A stretch of DNA of 64,000 bases from Marinihelvus sp942491555. Its GTDB lineage: Bacteria; Pseudomonadota; Gammaproteobacteria; Xanthomonadales; SZUA-36. This document shows positions 52,635 to 61,018 of this stretch, one piece after another. How positions within the stretch are numbered: position 1 is the stretch's first letter; every line of letters starts with the position of its first letter. The stretch spans positions 124,001-188,000 of the forward strand of contig CALOBN010000002.1 in the NCBI GenBank assembly GCA_942491555.1, in the 5' to 3' direction. Position numbers and translations under genes: made by a program. The notes under the pieces are model-generated. The model did not search any database, was not told the DNA's origin, and saw only the letters and a list, made by a program, of their open reading frames with translations.

Positions 52635-53790
52635 AACTCAGCCAGGAGAGGAGTTTAAGCACCGTGCGTGCGAGCGGATTAAACAGTGGGTATTCACCGG
52701 TGAATACGGTGACTGAGGCCTGTGAGCCAACCTTTATAAGGGTTTGTCCATCATCATTCAGCGGTACATCAAACTGTATAAGCACCGGGTAACGCTGGGG
52801 TTGGCGCAACCAGCTGGAGTCGTTTTTAATGGTCGGCAACTGGCCGAGTGGCGGGTCGTTCAGCGATACGCCATAGCCTATTTCACTGACCCGGCCAGAG
52901 AACACCTGGCCCGGATAACTGTCAAAGATGATACCGGTTTCATCACCGGTTTTGATGTTGCCCAGATTATTTTCCGTGAAATCTGCCTGGATCCAGATGT
53001 TGTGTGACGCGATAAAAGTCAGCTGGGCCGCGCCTGCATTGGCAAAGTTACCGGTATCGAGCTGCACGCCGGTGACCACGCCGTCCATCGGCGCCCGAAC
53101 GGTGGTTCGCTCAAGGTTCAGTTTCGCCGTTTCCAGGCCGGACAATGCCTGCTGTATCGCTGAGTTCTCGTCGCCCGGTTTGCCCAGTTGATCGAGTGCG
53201 GCAGTGAGTGCCGCCTCCGCGGAGGTGGTGCGGGATTGCGCAGAAGTCAGTGAGGCCTCAGCAGATTCCAGGCGACGCAGCGACATTGCGCCCGGGTCTT
53301 CCTCGCGAATCGTGCGCATGCGGTTAACGTCCAGACGTGTTTTTTCCTCGGTGGCCCTGGCAGATTCAACACTCGCCCGGGCAGAGTCCACGTTGGCCTG
53401 GGCGGCGCCTTGTGCCTGACGGGCCTGGTCAAGCAACGCCTCGGCATTCTGCAGCGCGTATTCATAACGCTCCCGGCCAATTTGGAACAGCGGGTCGCCT
53501 TCTCTTACAGACTGGTTATTGGTGACATGGACCGACGTGATCGTTCCGGAGACTTCGGGCGCAATGGGAACAACCAGTGCGTGCACTTTTGCCTGGTTGG
53601 TAAAGGGTGTTACGCGATCGCCACGCAAGTAAAGAACCAGCAGGACGACCGTCAAGGCCAATATGATCAATGTCCACCGTCTGACCGGGTCATAGGTTCG
53701 CTGCGGTGCGTCCGCCTCAGGAGCTGTAATATCTTTCTGCGGCCCGGTGTGACCATCAGCAGCCTCAGCAGTATCCGTAGTATTGTTCAT
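52624..53790 (-). CDS. HlyD/EmrA-type membrane fusion protein
   Basis: A 388-residue periplasmic adaptor linking the inner-membrane protein to the outer-membrane channel. It has one membrane segment (TLIILALTVVLLVLYL), a lipoyl half-motif (HALVVPIAPEVSGTITSV), a long coiled coil (about residues 110-220) and a second half-motif (TVRAPMDGVVTGVQLDTG). The ATG at 53790 has AAGGA six bases upstream. It lies nine bases after the NodT gene stop. Confidence 0.93.
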   Translation of the reverse strand: MNNTTDTAEAADGHTGPQKDITAPEADAPQRTYDPVRRWTLIILALTVVLLVLYLRGDRVTPFTNQAKVHALVVPIAPEVSGTITSVHVTNNQSVREGDPLFQIGRERYEYALQNAEALLDQARQAQGAAQANVDSARASVESARATEEKTRLDVNRMRTIREEDPGAMSLRRLESAEASLTSAQSRTTSAEAALTAALDQLGKPGDENSAIQQALSGLETAKLNLERTTVRAPMDGVVTGVQLDTGNFANAGAAQLTFIASHNIWIQADFTENNLGNIKTGDETGIIFDSYPGQVFSGRVSEIGYGVSLNDPPLGQLPTIKNDSSWLRQPQRYPVLIQFDVPLNDDGQTLIKVGSQASVTVFTGEYPLFNPLARTVLKLLSWLSYAY

Positions 53791-53799
53791 CAACTGTCC

Positions 53800-55365
53800 T
53801 TAATTTCCTGTCGGCTGTGCCGTAATCAACTGCGCTGCCTGGTCATCACCCGGGCTCGTGTCCAGCATGCTGCCCCAGTTGGTTCGTTCGCGCATTTGCT
53901 CCCGGGTTGCCGGGCTGATGAATTGCCTTGGACTGCCGGCCTGCCAGCCGCCACCGAGTGCGGTGTACAAAGAAGCCATTGCCTGGGCTGTTTCTCCCTG
54001 GCTTATGACATAGCGGGTTTGTTGCGAAAATAATGACTGCTGCGCGTTCAGAACCCGCTCGTAGTCCGAGAAGCCCTCGCGGTAGCGCAGGGTTGAAAGC
54101 TCGTTTGAGCGTTTCGCGGAGACCACGGTTTTTTCCAGGATGTTTTGCTGTGCCTTGCTGCCAATAAATTGTGCCATTGCATCCTCGGCCTCACGTGCCG
54201 CGCGCAATACCGTCTCACGGTAGTTCACCAGGGTTTGCTGCAGGGTGACGTCCTGGACCCGCACATTGTTTCTGATGCGCCCATAGTTGAGGAAGGGCCA
54301 GACAAATGAGGGGCCTACTGACCAGGCCAGGGCATCGGCGCTGAACAGGTCGCCAAAGTCGCTGTCACCCACACCGCCGGCCGATACACCGATGGAGCCA
54401 GTCAGGGAAAAGCTGGGATAAAGATCTGCTTGCGCGACCCCGACGAGCGCATTGGCTGCGCGCGCTTCCAGTTCCGCCTGGCGCACATCCGGTCGTTGCC
54501 GGAGCATATCTGCGGGCAAGCCAATAGCCAGGTTTTGCGGCGGAATCGGAATGCGGCTGTGCTGCTTGAGCAATTCATTTACATAGCCGGGATTCTGGCC
54601 CAGGAGCAGGTTCAGAACATTACGTGACCGCGTTAGCGATATCTCGAGGCCGGGAATGCTGGCCTCTGTACTCAGCAACAGCGTCAATGCCTGTTGCATA
54701 TCCAGTTCAGAATCAGCTCCGTTTTTGAACAGGACCTGGGTTATATCGTAGCTGCGCTGCTGAATCTTGACGTTCTCGTGAGCGATGCGCAGCTGTTCCT
54801 CAAGCGATCGCACGGTAACGTACGCGCTTACGACCTCGCTGATCAACAGCACGCGCGCCTGGTCATAGGCTGCGATGGAAGCCAGGTAGGAGGCATCGGC
54901 GGCCTCGATTGCTCTTCTGAAACGTCCCCAGAAATCAATTTCCCAGGCCGCTGTGGCCCCCAGCCCGTAGCTCCAGAAGCCATCCGTCTGCAGTGCGTTA
55001 TCCGGCGGTGAAAGATAGGTTGCTTCCCCGGCCAGCACCTGGGTTTGTGGATACTGGCTGCCGGTGGCGATCCCCAACTGTGCACGTGCCCTGAGTACGT
55101 TCAGACCAGTTAATTCCAGCGAATTGTTATTTTCCAGGGCGGCGATGATCAACTCATTCAACACCGGATCGTTGAAAGCCTCCCACCATGGAATCAGCGT
55201 TTGCGGTTCAACATCCACACCCGCCTCGACGGTTTGCGACCATGCTGCAGGCGCATCCATCTGCGGCGGCACAAAATCCGGGCCAACCGTGCAGGCTGTG
55301 AGCAGCACACTCGCAAGCACGCTGAAGCAGCGCGGGAGGATGCTTTGAGGCTGGTCTGGCTTCAC
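53800..55365 (-). CDS. Outer-membrane efflux lipoprotein, NodT family
   Basis: A TolC-like outer-membrane channel, 521 residues. The signal ends in the lipobox LTAC, followed by TVGPDFVPPQ, the usual NodT N-terminus. Two OEP repeats are visible, with GLPADMLRQRPDVRQAELEA typical of the family. The GTG at 55365 was chosen because the lipobox then falls about 25 residues in and GGTAAG lies upstream; an earlier start would overlap the ion channel gene. It completes a three-part export system with HlyD and DUF2955 proteins. Confidence 0.92.
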   Translation of the reverse strand: MKPDQPQSILPRCFSVLASVLLTACTVGPDFVPPQMDAPAAWSQTVEAGVDVEPQTLIPWWEAFNDPVLNELIIAALENNNSLELTGLNVLRARAQLGIATGSQYPQTQVLAGEATYLSPPDNALQTDGFWSYGLGATAAWEIDFWGRFRRAIEAADASYLASIAAYDQARVLLISEVVSAYVTVRSLEEQLRIAHENVKIQQRSYDITQVLFKNGADSELDMQQALTLLLSTEASIPGLEISLTRSRNVLNLLLGQNPGYVNELLKQHSRIPIPPQNLAIGLPADMLRQRPDVRQAELEARAANALVGVAQADLYPSFSLTGSIGVSAGGVGDSDFGDLFSADALAWSVGPSFVWPFLNYGRIRNNVRVQDVTLQQTLVNYRETVLRAAREAEDAMAQFIGSKAQQNILEKTVVSAKRSNELSTLRYREGFSDYERVLNAQQSLFSQQTRYVISQGETAQAMASLYTALGGGWQAGSPRQFISPATREQMRERTNWGSMLDTSPGDDQAAQLITAQPTGN

Positions 55366-55382
55366 GTTTGGCGACTTACCGA

Positions 55383-55844
55383 TCAATCGTTTTCTGAAAG
55401 TTCTGAGTGTGAGGCGGTGCGGACAAATAAGCTTATCAACGCCACGAGCATCCCGGCCGAAAGCCCGAACATCAACACACCATTGGCTGCCTCCAGTGGG
55501 CCGAGAATACGCCATTCTGCATCCATCACGATGTCGCCGTAGCCAAGGGACGTGAAATTCACTGCCGAGAAGTAGTACGCCTCTGTGTAACTGTCAAATT
55601 GACCTATGGCGACAAATACTGCAGCCCAGGTCGCAAACTGCATCAAATGCGCAATAAAAATTAAAAACATCACGATGGCCAGAGGCTTTACGAATACATT
55701 TTTGCCGGTGCCGTGATCATACCTGCCAATCTCTCTTTGCAGATAAGGAAACAAGGTTCTCGTCGCCTTTAACAGAATGATCAGGTTAAGCAGCGTCAGC
55801 GAAGTGCCGATCAGGAGATTACGGATGAACTCGAAAGTTGTCAT
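55383..55844 (-). CDS. Two-TM potassium channel family protein
   Basis: A 153-residue protein with hydrophobic segments and a pore loop reading NFTSLGYGDIV, a K+-selectivity filter. No cytoplasmic RCK or cyclic-nucleotide domain follows, so gating is not evident. The ATG overlaps the stop of the AI-2E gene by four bases, and the NodT gene starts 18 bases after its stop, so it is in the middle of the export operon. Confidence 0.85.
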   Translation of the reverse strand: MTTFEFIRNLLIGTSLTLLNLIILLKATRTLFPYLQREIGRYDHGTGKNVFVKPLAIVMFLIFIAHLMQFATWAAVFVAIGQFDSYTEAYYFSAVNFTSLGYGDIVMDAEWRILGPLEAANGVLMFGLSAGMLVALISLFVRTASHSELSEND

Positions 55845-56935
55845 AAGGGCTCAGCCCCTGGCTGCTGGTCCTCACTCGCTGGCGCTTCGCCTGTGCCCAG
55901 CCAGGCCAGCAACAGTTTATATCCGATGGACAGCACCACCGCCCCCACGAACAGGCCAAGCAATCCGGACGTAATCAGGCCGCCAATGGCACCCAGCAGG
56001 ATGACGAGCGTCGGAACGTCTACGCCGCGTCCAAGCAGGAGTGGCTTCAGAAAGGCATCCCCAAAAGAGACGATCACGCTCCAGACAGCAAAAATGGTGG
56101 CTACCGTTGTGTTCGGTTCTACCGAAAAGACATAGAAGATGATCGGCCCCAGGACGAGCCATGGCGGTAACTGGGCGATTGAAAAAATTAATACCGCAAT
56201 GGCCCAGATGCCTGCCGCCGGGACACCGACGGCGACCATGCCGACACCGGCGAGAACCCCCTGAATAAATGCGACACCCAGCACACCCATGGTTACTGAG
56301 CGAACCGTGGCCGTGGTCAGGCTCAGGGCTTCCGCTGCCTGTTTCGGACCCACCAGGCGGGTAAACATCAGCAACAGGCCCTGCGAGATGGCCTTGTCAT
56401 TGGCCAGCAAGGCCGAAGAGACAAGGATTGAACCGAGGAGCAGGAGCATGGAAAACCCCAGCCCGGCAGCCTTGCTGAGGGCAAATTTTCCTGCTGATCC
56501 CAATTGTTGCGCATGGTCAGAAAGAAAGGCAGCCATATCCGCAGACGCAGCCGACCAGATCTCAAAGACCTTGGTCCCGACGAGCGGCCAGCTTTTCACC
56601 TGTTCCCCGGGCGGTCTCAGGCTGAAACTGCCTGCCTCAACGCTCGCGGCGAATGACTGCAACGGGGTGATAATTGAATCGGCGAACAGCCAGGTGGGGA
56701 TAATGATGCAGGCGACGCCGATGAGTCCAAAGCCAATCGCCGCAAGCTTGTTACCGGCACGCTCCCTGAGCTTGCAAAACGGCCCGTGGATCGAGATCGC
56801 GATGACTGTGCCCCAGGTGATTAGTCCGATAAAGGGCAGGAGCAGCTGCAGACACCAGGCAATAATAAAGAAAACCAGAAGTAAGCTGATTGCCACATCA
56901 AAAGAGAGCCGCAATACATCCTGTTGTTGGCGCAT
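55841..56935 (-). CDS. AI-2E family transporter (DUF20)
   Basis: A 364-residue inner-membrane protein of the AI-2E/PerM family, with eight or so membrane helices, including the N-terminal pair (ISLLLVFFIIAWCLQLLLPF), and a hydrophilic periplasmic part. Family members include a quorum-signal exporter and Na+/H+ antiporters; the role here is unknown. The ATG at 56935 is preferred to one 39 bases upstream. First gene of the five-gene minus-strand unit that ends with DUF2955. Confidence 0.87.
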   Translation of the reverse strand: MRQQQDVLRLSFDVAISLLLVFFIIAWCLQLLLPFIGLITWGTVIAISIHGPFCKLRERAGNKLAAIGFGLIGVACIIIPTWLFADSIITPLQSFAASVEAGSFSLRPPGEQVKSWPLVGTKVFEIWSAASADMAAFLSDHAQQLGSAGKFALSKAAGLGFSMLLLLGSILVSSALLANDKAISQGLLLMFTRLVGPKQAAEALSLTTATVRSVTMGVLGVAFIQGVLAGVGMVAVGVPAAGIWAIAVLIFSIAQLPPWLVLGPIIFYVFSVEPNTTVATIFAVWSVIVSFGDAFLKPLLLGRGVDVPTLVILLGAIGGLITSGLLGLFVGAVVLSIGYKLLLAWLGTGEAPASEDQQPGAEPL

Positions 56936-57069
56936 AGTGGTATTCCCGTGCAAGGTTAAGTGCGAAGGATACACGCCCGCATGGGTTCAGGTCAGCGTTG
57001 AGTCAATCATCCAAAACGTACCTGGAGGAAGCGCCCTTTATGACGATCGACCCCGGTCGATAGTCCATA

Positions 57070-57513
57070 TCAGGCCAGGCCATTCGCAATGGCATGCGAT
57101 TGGCCGCGTACAGAAGGCCTGTCCAGAAGATCCGCCAGGCTGTGGTGACCCAGGGAGCCCAGGAACGCTTGCCCGGCATTGCTGAGGATATCATCCAGTA
57201 TTTCATGCGGATTTTTGAGATTGGCGGGTAATCCGCGCGGTGCCTCAAGCAGGTTCAAGCTGCCTTCCGCGTCGACAATGACATCGGCGAGAAATACCTC
57301 TGAGGGCAGCAGTTGAAGTTGCACGCCCCCACCGGGGCCGCGCTGTGACTTCAGGTAGCCCTTGCTGCCAAGAAAACTCACAACTTTCATGAGATGGTTT
57401 CTCGAGATGCCGTAAGCATCTGACACCTGTCGAATTGTCACCCACTCGTCGGGTCGCTGACCCACATAGATCAGGACGCGCAGGGCGTAGTCGGTAAATC
57501 GAGTGAACTGCAT
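57070..57513 (-). CDS. Rrf2-family regulator, NsrR-like but without cysteines
   Basis: A 147-residue winged-helix regulator. The N-terminus MQFTRFTDYALRVLIYVG, YGISRNHLMKVV and RGPGGGVQL match NsrR closely, as does the C-terminal HSLADLL. NsrR binds a [2Fe-2S] or [4Fe-4S] cluster through three cysteines near residues 91, 96 and 102. Here that segment reads LLEAPRGLPANLK and the whole protein contains no cysteine. It therefore cannot hold a cysteine-ligated cluster and must sense something else or act constitutively. It lies 135 bases upstream of the AI-2E/efflux unit on the same strand, a likely target. Confidence 0.9.
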   Translation of the reverse strand: MQFTRFTDYALRVLIYVGQRPDEWVTIRQVSDAYGISRNHLMKVVSFLGSKGYLKSQRGPGGGVQLQLLPSEVFLADVIVDAEGSLNLLEAPRGLPANLKNPHEILDDILSNAGQAFLGSLGHHSLADLLDRPSVRGQSHAIANGLA

Positions 57514-57768
57514 GATTGGCCGAAGCCTCCGGGTTTTGTATTTATCCCCCCCGGATGATGGGCGACATTATAGCCCAGCTGCCAGCAGCCACAACATTTT
57601 AGGCGTGCAGCAACCTGTTCAGAGGCGTGCGTAATACGCGGCGAGATTCCCGATGAAGGGGTCGTGAGTGGGGTCGTGTGCCACAAGGTCAGGACACAGC
57701 GAATCCCCGGCCGGCAAGTTTACCGGTCAGGAAGTCGTGTCGCCCGGCGATGCCGGGCGAAGCAAGGA

Positions 57769-57969
57769 TCAATGAGTGGCGAGCTCGCTGACGGTGGCCT
57801 CTTCCGGGCGGGTCGTCAGTTCTGCGGCCTGCAGGGGGTATTCGTTCTTGGGCACGATGAAATTGGCCGTCATTTCGGCAATCACTGCGCTGTCAGGATT
57901 TGGTGCGCTGGCCATGAAAAATGCCATTGCGAGGAGAAGCGTGGGCTTCAGATCTTTTTTCATATCCAT
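57769..57969 (-). CDS. Small exported protein, unrecognised
   Basis: A 66-residue protein with a positively charged start and hydrophobic segment (MDMKKDLKPTLLLAMAFFMA) consistent with a signal peptide, leaving an acidic mature peptide of about 45 residues. AAGGA lies seven bases before the ATG, which is why I believe the gene is real. A CGCCCGGC/GCCGGGCG hairpin (57741-57759) stands ten bases after its stop. The sequence upstream is A+T-rich. No family recognised. Confidence 0.6.
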   Translation of the reverse strand: MDMKKDLKPTLLLAMAFFMASAPNPDSAVIAEMTANFIVPKNEYPLQAAELTTRPEEATVSELATH

Positions 57970-58096
57970 GAGAACGTCCTTGTTTCAGTTGGATTGTTCC
58001 CCCTTATCAGCAGCAATCCTTGCCGCTTTTCCCTTAAGGGGAGGTTCAATATACATAAATTAGCCGAGTTTGTCTAATTTTTTATTAAAAATATTT

Positions 58097-58750
58097 TTAC
58101 AGTGTTCTGAGACCCTCCGTGCCGGCGATCAGGATCACGTCAGCCGGGCGTCTGGCGAAGATGCCACAGGTCACCACGCCAGGCAGGTTATTGATTGCCT
58201 GCTCCATCGCGAGCGGGTCGACGAGGTCAAGATTGTGCACATCGAGGATCAGGTTACCGTTATCCGTCACCAGGCCTTCGCGCCATTCCGGCTGGCCGCC
58301 GAGGCCGACCAACTTGCGCGCCACGAGGCTGCGGGCCATGGGAATCACCTCCACTGGAAGCGGAAAGCGTCCCAGGACACGAACCTGCTTGGTCTCGTCT
58401 GCAATGCACACGAAGCGATTACTGGCTTCTGCGACAATTTTTTCCCGGGTCAGTGCTGCACCGCCGCCCTTGATCAGGCGTCGATGGCCATCAAATTCAT
58501 CTGCCCCGTCAATGTACAGATCGAGGCTGCCAGCCTGATTAAGATCAACAACGTCGATTCCCAGGGCACGCAGGCGTTCACTGGTCGCCTCTGAGCTTGA
58601 TACCGCCGCTTCTATGCGTTTACCGCTTTGGCCCAGGGCATCAATAAAGGCATTTACGGTGCTGCCGGTTCCTACACCCAGTACGCTGTCTTCGCGCACA
58701 TAGTCGACGGCGGCTTCACCCACCTCGCGTTTCCACTGTTCCTGGCTCAT
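58097..58750 (-). CDS. rpiA: Ribose-5-phosphate isomerase A
   Basis: Interconverts ribose 5-phosphate and ribulose 5-phosphate. The 217-residue protein has VGVGTGSTVNAFIDAL-type phosphate loop (LGVGTGSTVN), the catalytic DGADEFD, KGGGAALTREKIV and the C-terminal GIFARRPADVILIAG. With rpe at 5.6 kb, two pentose phosphate steps are in the window. ygfA lies 46 bases upstream on the same strand. Confidence 0.97.
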   Translation of the reverse strand: MSQEQWKREVGEAAVDYVREDSVLGVGTGSTVNAFIDALGQSGKRIEAAVSSSEATSERLRALGIDVVDLNQAGSLDLYIDGADEFDGHRRLIKGGGAALTREKIVAEASNRFVCIADETKQVRVLGRFPLPVEVIPMARSLVARKLVGLGGQPEWREGLVTDNGNLILDVHNLDLVDPLAMEQAINNLPGVVTCGIFARRPADVILIAGTEGLRTL

Positions 58751-58796
58751 GGCGTTCTCATTTGACTTGTTGCTGCAAAATCATTGTGGAGGCTTA

Positions 58797-59396
58797 TCAG
58801 GTACAAGTAAACCAACCAGCCTCCGTGACAACGGCGTCCAGTGGCACATCCCATGGATCAATGGGGACAGACGGCGCGCACTGCAGTGACCATGCCACAC
58901 CCGCGAGTAGCGGAAGGCTGCTGCTGTTGCCAAGCGTCCGGTCGTACCAGCCGGCGCCCATGCCCAGGCGCGAACCGCTCATGTCATAGGCAACCATGGG
59001 CATGAGCATCACATCGATGGACGCCAGCGGAACATAGGTCGATTCCACCGGTTCGGAGATGCCAAGTCTGTTGGACTGCAGCGGTGTTGCCGGTGACCAG
59101 CGGTGGAATGCCAATACCTGACCGGCCTGCTCCCCATTGCCGGTCCTGTCTGGAAGCACGGGCAGGACCACGGTGGTCCCCCGCCGGTGCAGTTGGGTGA
59201 GCGTAAAACGAAGGTCAGGCTCGCCATCAAAGGCGAGGAAGGCAGCCACTGTCCGGGCATCGCGAACGGTTTGGGCCGCGAGCAGATGGCGGTTGATTTC
59301 CGGAGTCCAGCTTTGTCGCTGGGCGCGGCTTACGTCACCACGAAGGCGCCTGAAGTGTGTCCTTAGTTGATGCTTGGATGACGTCGGGTCTGGCAT
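58797..59396 (-). CDS. ygfA: 5-formyltetrahydrofolate cyclo-ligase
   Basis: Converts 5-formyl-THF to 5,10-methenyl-THF with ATP. The 199 residues have LRTHFRRLRGD at the N-terminus and the conserved MLMPMVAYDMSGSRLGMGAGWYDRTL block with the ATP/folate site. Gene order zapA, 6S RNA, ygfA is conserved across gammaproteobacteria and confirms the identity. Confidence 0.95.
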   Translation of the reverse strand: MPDPTSSKHQLRTHFRRLRGDVSRAQRQSWTPEINRHLLAAQTVRDARTVAAFLAFDGEPDLRFTLTQLHRRGTTVVLPVLPDRTGNGEQAGQVLAFHRWSPATPLQSNRLGISEPVESTYVPLASIDVMLMPMVAYDMSGSRLGMGAGWYDRTLGNSSSLPLLAGVAWSLQCAPSVPIDPWDVPLDAVVTEAGWFTCT

Positions 59397-59496
59397 GTTT
59401 AGCGTGACTGCCTGTAGGTCAAAGCAACATTGACCAGCAAATCAGTGAAGTGATCAACTGCGTGATCGGCCAGCCGGTCAATAACTTAGATAGGGG

Positions 59497-59688
59497 GGTG
59501 TCCTCCACAAATGCCGCTGTGATTTCGGTGACCTTGAACCAAGGGTTCAGGTGGGTTAGCGCACTGGGTCTCAGGCTTTTCGCTTTAATGCGAACATGCA
59601 CACCGACGTCAGATTAGCCGACCCAAGGTCGATAAGTAGGGACAAGGCATATTGCGATTCCACTGGCAAACATTGCAGAGGACACACA
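59497..59688 (-). ncRNA. ssrS: 6S RNA
   Basis: Regulatory RNA that binds the sigma-70 RNA polymerase holoenzyme. It sits between zapA and ygfA, its conserved place. Read on the minus strand, a closing stem of about ten pairs forms between 59672-59682 and 59501-59512 (TCCTCTGCAA with TTGTGGAGGA). The conserved 3' half contains the self-complementary TGAACCCTTGGTTCA at 59532-59546. The ends are estimated to within about ten bases. It explains the 296-base gap between the two genes. Confidence 0.88.
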
Positions 59689-59692
59689 TAGT

Positions 59693-59998
59693 TTAGTCTA
59701 TTGGATCAGCAAGTGCATCATCGAGCTCATCGGCAAGCATGCGCAGGCGCTTATCAACGGTCTCGATGCGGGTCACGCCTTCCTTGCGGAGTTTGATGAT
59801 TTCATCAGACATATTGAGAGCGGTCATGACAGCAATACGCTCAAGTGCCATGAGATTGCCCTGTGCCTTGATCTCACGCATGCGGCCGTCCAGCAATTCG
59901 GCCGCCTCACGCAGTGCCGCGCGCTCTTCGGGACCACAGGTAAACTGGTACTCCCGATCAAGAATCATGACCGAAATCGGCTCGATGTCACTGCTCAT
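59693..59998 (-). CDS. zapA: Cell division protein ZapA
   Basis: Promotes FtsZ bundling at the division ring. The 101 residues have the ZapA N-terminal domain (SVMILDREYQFTCGPEERAALREAAELLD) and a C-terminal coiled coil. Followed by 6S RNA and ygfA, as expected. Confidence 0.94.
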   Translation of the reverse strand: MSSDIEPISVMILDREYQFTCGPEERAALREAAELLDGRMREIKAQGNLMALERIAVMTALNMSDEIIKLRKEGVTRIETVDKRLRMLADELDDALADPID

Positions 59999-60041
59999 GC
60001 ATTATTCCGATGCTGACCTGGCGCGGTGCCGGTAGGTTGGG

Positions 60042-60263
60042 TCAAAGCTGTTCAAGGCCCTTTAATCGATGAATCATGGCCTCAACCTTGGTTCGTGCCT
60101 CATCATTCTTGGAGATAAGAGAGGCGCGTTCGCTCACCAGTGATTCCTGCCGTGTTTGCAGAGACTGGTTTTCTTCGCGCAATTTCTTGACCTGGTCAAG
60201 AAGTTGACGTAACTGCCCCTCGAGTCGCTCGAGGTCGGCACTTGCCTGTTCTAGGGAGTCCAT
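60042..60263 (-). CDS. Small coiled-coil protein (TIGR02449/ZapB-like)
   Basis: A 73-residue protein that is a single coiled coil (LERLEGQLRQLLDQVKKLRE, then LVSERASLISKNDEARTKVE). It is encoded 43 bases upstream of zapA on the same strand. Small coiled-coil proteins beside zapA in pseudomonads belong to TIGR02449 and resemble ZapB. A role in division is inferred from position and form. Confidence 0.85.
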   Translation of the reverse strand: MDSLEQASADLERLEGQLRQLLDQVKKLREENQSLQTRQESLVSERASLISKNDEARTKVEAMIHRLKGLEQL

Positions 60264-60400
60264 GCAGACACTATAATTTGGCCTTCGAAGGCGGTCAATG
60301 CGCGGCGCATGACAACAGCGTCATAACGCCCCGTCCAAGCCTCTGATGCTAACATCGGCGCTGGCCCGGTTTGCGGTTCCGGATACTCAGGAGAATGTTC

Positions 60401-60976
60401 ATGTCTACCTTAAACCTTCCCGATTTCGATCATGGTCTCGCCATGGCCAGTGGCAATCTTGATGGAGCCGGTCTGGCCGAATGCCATGGCATTGCCTGCG
60501 GTCTGCTGGTTCGTCAGTACAAGGCGAACCCGGACGCTTTTTTCGATCTGTTGGGAATGCTGGAAGTTATCCATGATCCGGCGCCGGGTTTTCGTGACCT
60601 CCTGGCAGAACTGTTTGCGGCAACCCGTGACCAGCTCGGTGACGATGAGATGGGCCTTACCCTGTGGCTACCGGACGAAGATGAGTCCCTTGAGGAGCGG
60701 ACTGCCGCGCTGGCGCAGTGGTGCAACGGCTTTCTGGCCGCCATTGGTTCCGGGGATGACAAGCGACTGGACTCGCTGTCCGGTGAGGCAGCTGAATCGT
60801 TGGCCGATTTGCAGGAGATCGCCATGGCAGAGCTTGGTAAAAGTGAGGATACCGAGGGGGGTGACCTGGAGGAGGAAGAGGGCGCCTTTGCTGAAATTAT
60901 TGAGTACATTCGTATTGCGGTACTGATTCTCCGCGAAGAGCTTCGCGGACCCCGGGACGGTGACAGCATCCATTAA
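60401..60976 (+). CDS. ygfB: YgfB/UPF0149 family protein
   Basis: A 191-residue cytoplasmic protein of the YecA/YgfB family with ECHGIACGLLVRQ at residue 28, a WLPDEDESLEERTAALAQWC segment and an acidic linker before a final helix (IEYIRIAVLILREEL). AGGAG seven bases before the ATG at 60401 decides the start. In Pseudomonas this family affects beta-lactamase expression; here only the family is certain. It precedes pepP-ubiH-ubiI, its conserved neighbours. Confidence 0.92.
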   Translation: MSTLNLPDFDHGLAMASGNLDGAGLAECHGIACGLLVRQYKANPDAFFDLLGMLEVIHDPAPGFRDLLAELFAATRDQLGDDEMGLTLWLPDEDESLEERTAALAQWCNGFLAAIGSGDDKRLDSLSGEAAESLADLQEIAMAELGKSEDTEGGDLEEEEGAFAEIIEYIRIAVLILREELRGPRDGDSIH

Positions 60977-61018
60977 TGACCAGCCGTCTCGAGGCTTCTT
61001 AACGGCTATGGGAAGACC

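Noticed and set aside
57776..58063. A 95-codon plus-strand frame over the small exported protein gene
   Set aside because: No ribosome binding site or signal, and it opposes a minus-strand frame that has both.
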